Of a stretch of DNA of 8,431 bases, positions 6,123 through 8,431 are shown in pieces; within the stretch, counting starts at the first letter, position 1, and each line of letters begins with the position of its first letter. The stretch is from an uncultured Lysobacteraceae bacterium (lineage in GTDB: Bacteria > Pseudomonadota > Gammaproteobacteria > Xanthomonadales > Rhodanobacteraceae). The notes beneath the pieces are model-generated. The model ran no database searches. It had not been told where the DNA came from and saw nothing but the letters and a program-made list of their open reading frames with translations. The stretch spans positions 1 through 8,431 of the forward strand of contig CAMLLF010000139.1 in the NCBI GenBank assembly GCA_946480705.1, in the 5' to 3' direction. Position numbers and translations under genes: made by a program.

Positions 6123-6143
6123 GCGACCGTCAGAATCGGTCGC
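6123..6143 (-). terminator. Hairpin after the GH44 gene, possible weak terminator or 3' stabiliser
   Basis: GCGACCG (6123-6129) and CGGTCGC (6137-6143) form a perfect 7-bp stem with a 7-base loop, 28 bases beyond the GH44 stop on the minus strand. No T run follows, so it is not a canonical intrinsic terminator. It may block 3' exonucleases. Confidence 0.3.
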
Positions 6144-6170
6144 TGGATGGCAGGTAGCGCAGCGAAGTGT

Positions 6171-8369
6171 CTACGGCGCAGCGTCGAATCCGCTAGCGAA
6201 TATGCGATCGCTGCCTGCCGGGTTCGGCAGTACGACGAGCGTCGCCGAGCGCGCCGGCACGGCCGTCAGTGCGAAGTTCGTGCCCGCCACCGTGCCGCTG
6301 CCGGCCGCGGCGAGATGGTGCGATCCGTCGAAGCGCCAAGCCGTCCACGCCCCGCTCATGGCGGCCGACACGGTGACATTGACGTTCTGCGGCGACGTGG
6401 ACTTGTTGAACAGCAGCAGAAAGAGTCGCTCGCCGCTGCGATGGATCGCGTAGGCCGACAACGCGTCGGCGTCGCTCGCGGTCGTGCGCACCGAATCGCC
6501 GCCGACGCGGGCGAACGCGCCGTCGTAGTTCAGGTACAGCTTGAACGCATCCTCGGCATAACTGCCGGGCGTCGGCGCGCCCCAGCGCATCGCTGCATCG
6601 ACGCCCTCGCGCGCGAAGATCGCAAGCGCTTCGGCCTGTGCGAGCGCGCCGGTCGCGCCCTGGTCGGGTCCCCAGTTGTATTCGCTGATCGCGAGCTTCG
6701 TGCCGGGACAGCTCTGCGCGATCCACGCCTTTACGCGCGGAATCAGTCCGGGCTTGCTGTAGTGATACGCGTCGGCGTCGCCGAGGTCTGCGATCCAGGA
6801 TTCCGATACGTAGTTCGGGTCATGGAGTTCTTTCAGCGACCGCAACCGTTTCGCGGCGACCGCCGGGCTTTCGGAATAACCGAGGTTGCCGCTGTTGAAG
6901 TCGATGATGCCGCCGCCCTGCGGGTAGTAGTGCAGATCGAGATAGTCGACGAGCCGCACGCCGTTCGCAGTCTGGTACGCACAGACCTGTTCGAGGTACC
7001 ACTGCACGAACGGCTTGCCGCCGTGCGCGGCGCGGTCGGGTCCGGCGAGGCAGTTGCAGTCTTCCGCATCGGCCGCCGACGTGAACAGGTCGGGATAGCC
7101 CCAGGTCACCGGGCCGAACACGAGCGCCGCGGCATCCTGCTGCTTGATGCGGATCGCGAGATCGCGACCGCGCGTCCAGACCTCGTCGTAAGTCGGCGCC
7201 GCGGGATGCACGTCGCGATGCGTCGAGTTCCAGAGCATGGGCTCGTTGTCGAGCGCATAGAGCCGCACGCCGCCGGCCGCGGCCGTGCCGTAGCGCGACT
7301 GGAAATGCGCGATCCATGGCGTCCAGAACGCCGGAGTCACGTCGAACGACGTATCGCTGCGCGCATTGTTGACGATGTGAAAACGCTGCTGGCCGTCGAT
7401 CGTCGCGTAGTACTGACAGTAGCGGTTGCCCTGCGGATCGGTGCGCGTGTTCTGCGCCGGATCGCATTCGCCGTTGCCGGCGTCGGCCGTGCACCAGCCG
7501 GCCGAACCGGGCTCGTCGCATTCGTCGCGCAGCTGCGGGCCGTATTTGGTCTGCGAGAATCCCCAATGCTTGTTCGTGCGGTCGTCGAGCGGCGCAACGC
7601 CGATGCTCGGAATCGAGATCAGCGCTTCGCCGCCGTTCGCGCGCGTCGCATCGATGAAGGCGTCGGCCGAATTGCCGGCCGGCGGCGAGCCGCTGCCGCC
7701 GGGAGTGTCGGGAATGTTCTGCCAGTACCAGTCGCCCGCTGTGCTGTGCACGTCGGCCTGCCAGTTGTAGCGCGTCGTCGAATTCCCGCCCCAGCGACGC
7801 AGCGGATAGCGTACGGCCGCAAGCGTCGCGGCATCGCCATAGCTGACGCCGAAGATCAACGGACTCACCGCGCGGCGCTCGAGCGCGAGATCGACGCTGA
7901 CGTTCTGCGTACCGGCCGGCGGCTGCGTCGTGCGCGCGTTGAAGCGCAGCGTGTCGAAATACACCGTGCCCTGCGTCGCGCCGCTGAAGTCCATGAGCTG
8001 CACGCGATTGAAGCTGCCCGAGGCCAGACCTGTCGCCGCATTGAACGGCAGCGTGACCGCGTGCCAGGTCGCGGCGACGATGCCGCCGCTCGTGTACGTC
8101 GCGACGTCGACTTCCGCGAGCGCGGCCTGTCCGTCGAGGAGGCTCAGACGCAGGTTCTGTCCGCCGTTGCTGCCGCCATGGATCCGGATCGAGCGGCCGC
8201 CGCCCTGCAGCGGCGCAGTGTTCGCCAGCGAGTAGTCCGCCGCCGCGGCCCAGCTCCAATCCTGGAACGTCGGATGCAGCGCGTCGGCGTAAAGATCGAA
8301 CGAGCTCTGCGCGTCGGCCCGGGTGCAGGCGAGCAACAGCAGCAGGACAGGCAGCAGGCGAGCGGTCAT
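6171..8369 (-). CDS. Secreted glycoside hydrolase family 44 enzyme (endo-beta-1,4-glucanase/xyloglucanase type)
   Basis: A protein of 732 residues. Residues 1-20 are a signal peptide (core LLPVLLLLLAC, likely cleavage after ADA). Residues about 22-145 form a beta-sandwich module with WQDWSW-like and VYFDTLRF strands. The GH44 catalytic region (about 155-610) shows the family hallmarks RRWGGNSTTRYNWQ (191-204) and DWYWQNIP (213-220), the acid/base E376 in LDNEP and the nucleophile E563 in ISEYNWG. A C-terminal beta domain (about 615-716) follows. Known family members cut internal beta-1,4 bonds in carboxymethylcellulose, xyloglucan and related glucans; the exact substrate is not readable here. 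A Cys-rich insert (C284, C293, C302, C318) probably makes disulfides or a metal loop. The final residues PAGSDRIFASGFDAAP resemble a recurrent C-terminal tag. GGAG (8378-8375) five bases before ATG 8369 supports the start. The 62 bases upstream show no clear promoter; it probably lies beyond the window. Confidence 0.95.
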   Translation of the reverse strand: MTARLLPVLLLLLACTRADAQSSFDLYADALHPTFQDWSWAAAADYSLANTAPLQGGGRSIRIHGGSNGGQNLRLSLLDGQAALAEVDVATYTSGGIVAATWHAVTLPFNAATGLASGSFNRVQLMDFSGATQGTVYFDTLRFNARTTQPPAGTQNVSVDLALERRAVSPLIFGVSYGDAATLAAVRYPLRRWGGNSTTRYNWQADVHSTAGDWYWQNIPDTPGGSGSPPAGNSADAFIDATRANGGEALISIPSIGVAPLDDRTNKHWGFSQTKYGPQLRDECDEPGSAGWCTADAGNGECDPAQNTRTDPQGNRYCQYYATIDGQQRFHIVNNARSDTSFDVTPAFWTPWIAHFQSRYGTAAAGGVRLYALDNEPMLWNSTHRDVHPAAPTYDEVWTRGRDLAIRIKQQDAAALVFGPVTWGYPDLFTSAADAEDCNCLAGPDRAAHGGKPFVQWYLEQVCAYQTANGVRLVDYLDLHYYPQGGGIIDFNSGNLGYSESPAVAAKRLRSLKELHDPNYVSESWIADLGDADAYHYSKPGLIPRVKAWIAQSCPGTKLAISEYNWGPDQGATGALAQAEALAIFAREGVDAAMRWGAPTPGSYAEDAFKLYLNYDGAFARVGGDSVRTTASDADALSAYAIHRSGERLFLLLFNKSTSPQNVNVTVSAAMSGAWTAWRFDGSHHLAAAGSGTVAGTNFALTAVPARSATLVVLPNPAGSDRIFASGFDAAP

Positions 8370-8431
8370 GATGACTCCGGCGCAATCGACGCCAGCTTAG
8401 CGCCTGTGCCGGAAGCGGACGTGCGCAGCGT

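Noticed and set aside
8370..8431. Search for a GH44 promoter at the right edge.
   Set aside because: Only 62 bases are available, and apart from the GGAG ribosome site no paired -35/-10 elements could be supported.

Overview
The window is a GC-rich stretch (roughly two thirds G+C) of what looks like a gammaproteobacterial chromosome, most likely order Lysobacterales (Xanthomonadales), perhaps the Rhodanobacteraceae. The clues are a membrane-anchored winged-helix/beta-propeller regulator, a TonB-family protein with a long Ala/Pro/Thr linker, and a secreted glycosidase ending in an IFxxGF(D/E)-type tail, which I associate from memory with secreted proteins of that order. The placement is inference. 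There is no tRNA, rRNA, CRISPR array, insertion sequence or phage gene.

Layout. (1) Positions 1-2098, minus strand: the first 699 codons of a CadC-like one-component regulator (winged helix, one membrane helix, periplasmic PD40 beta-propeller), cut by the window edge. (2) 2099-2597: a 499-base intergenic region with the regulator's putative promoter, a strong minus-strand intrinsic terminator that belongs to no protein gene, and upstream of that terminator a chain of hairpins that looks like a small RNA or attenuated leader. It also holds a weak plus-strand promoter with a 10-bp palindrome. (3) 2598-3968, plus: a secreted serine hydrolase of the class C beta-lactamase fold with a Lys/Ala/Pro-rich linker after its signal peptide. 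(4) 4148-4768, plus: a GPP34 (GOLPH3/Vps74-like) protein. (5) 4781-4811: a bidirectional terminator between convergent genes. (6) 4833-5909, minus: a TonB-family protein. (7) 5910-6170: the TonB gene's leader and promoter, with a perfect dyad over the -35 and a conspicuous bulged hairpin in the leader. (8) 6171-8369, minus: a secreted family 44 glycoside hydrolase with both catalytic glutamates, an N-terminal beta-sandwich and the C-terminal tail.

How they may work together. The divergent regulator and secreted serine hydrolase resemble a sensor/target pair acting on envelope or beta-lactam stress, though nothing proves it. The GH44 enzyme would cut beta-1,4-glucans or xyloglucan outside the inner membrane. 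A TonB protein could power uptake of the released sugars, but the 261-base gap and separate promoter argue against one operon. The GPP34 protein is the odd one out. No multi-gene novel system is evident. The most unexplained items are the minus-strand RNA candidate at 2235-2403 and the structured TonB leader at 5975-6014.
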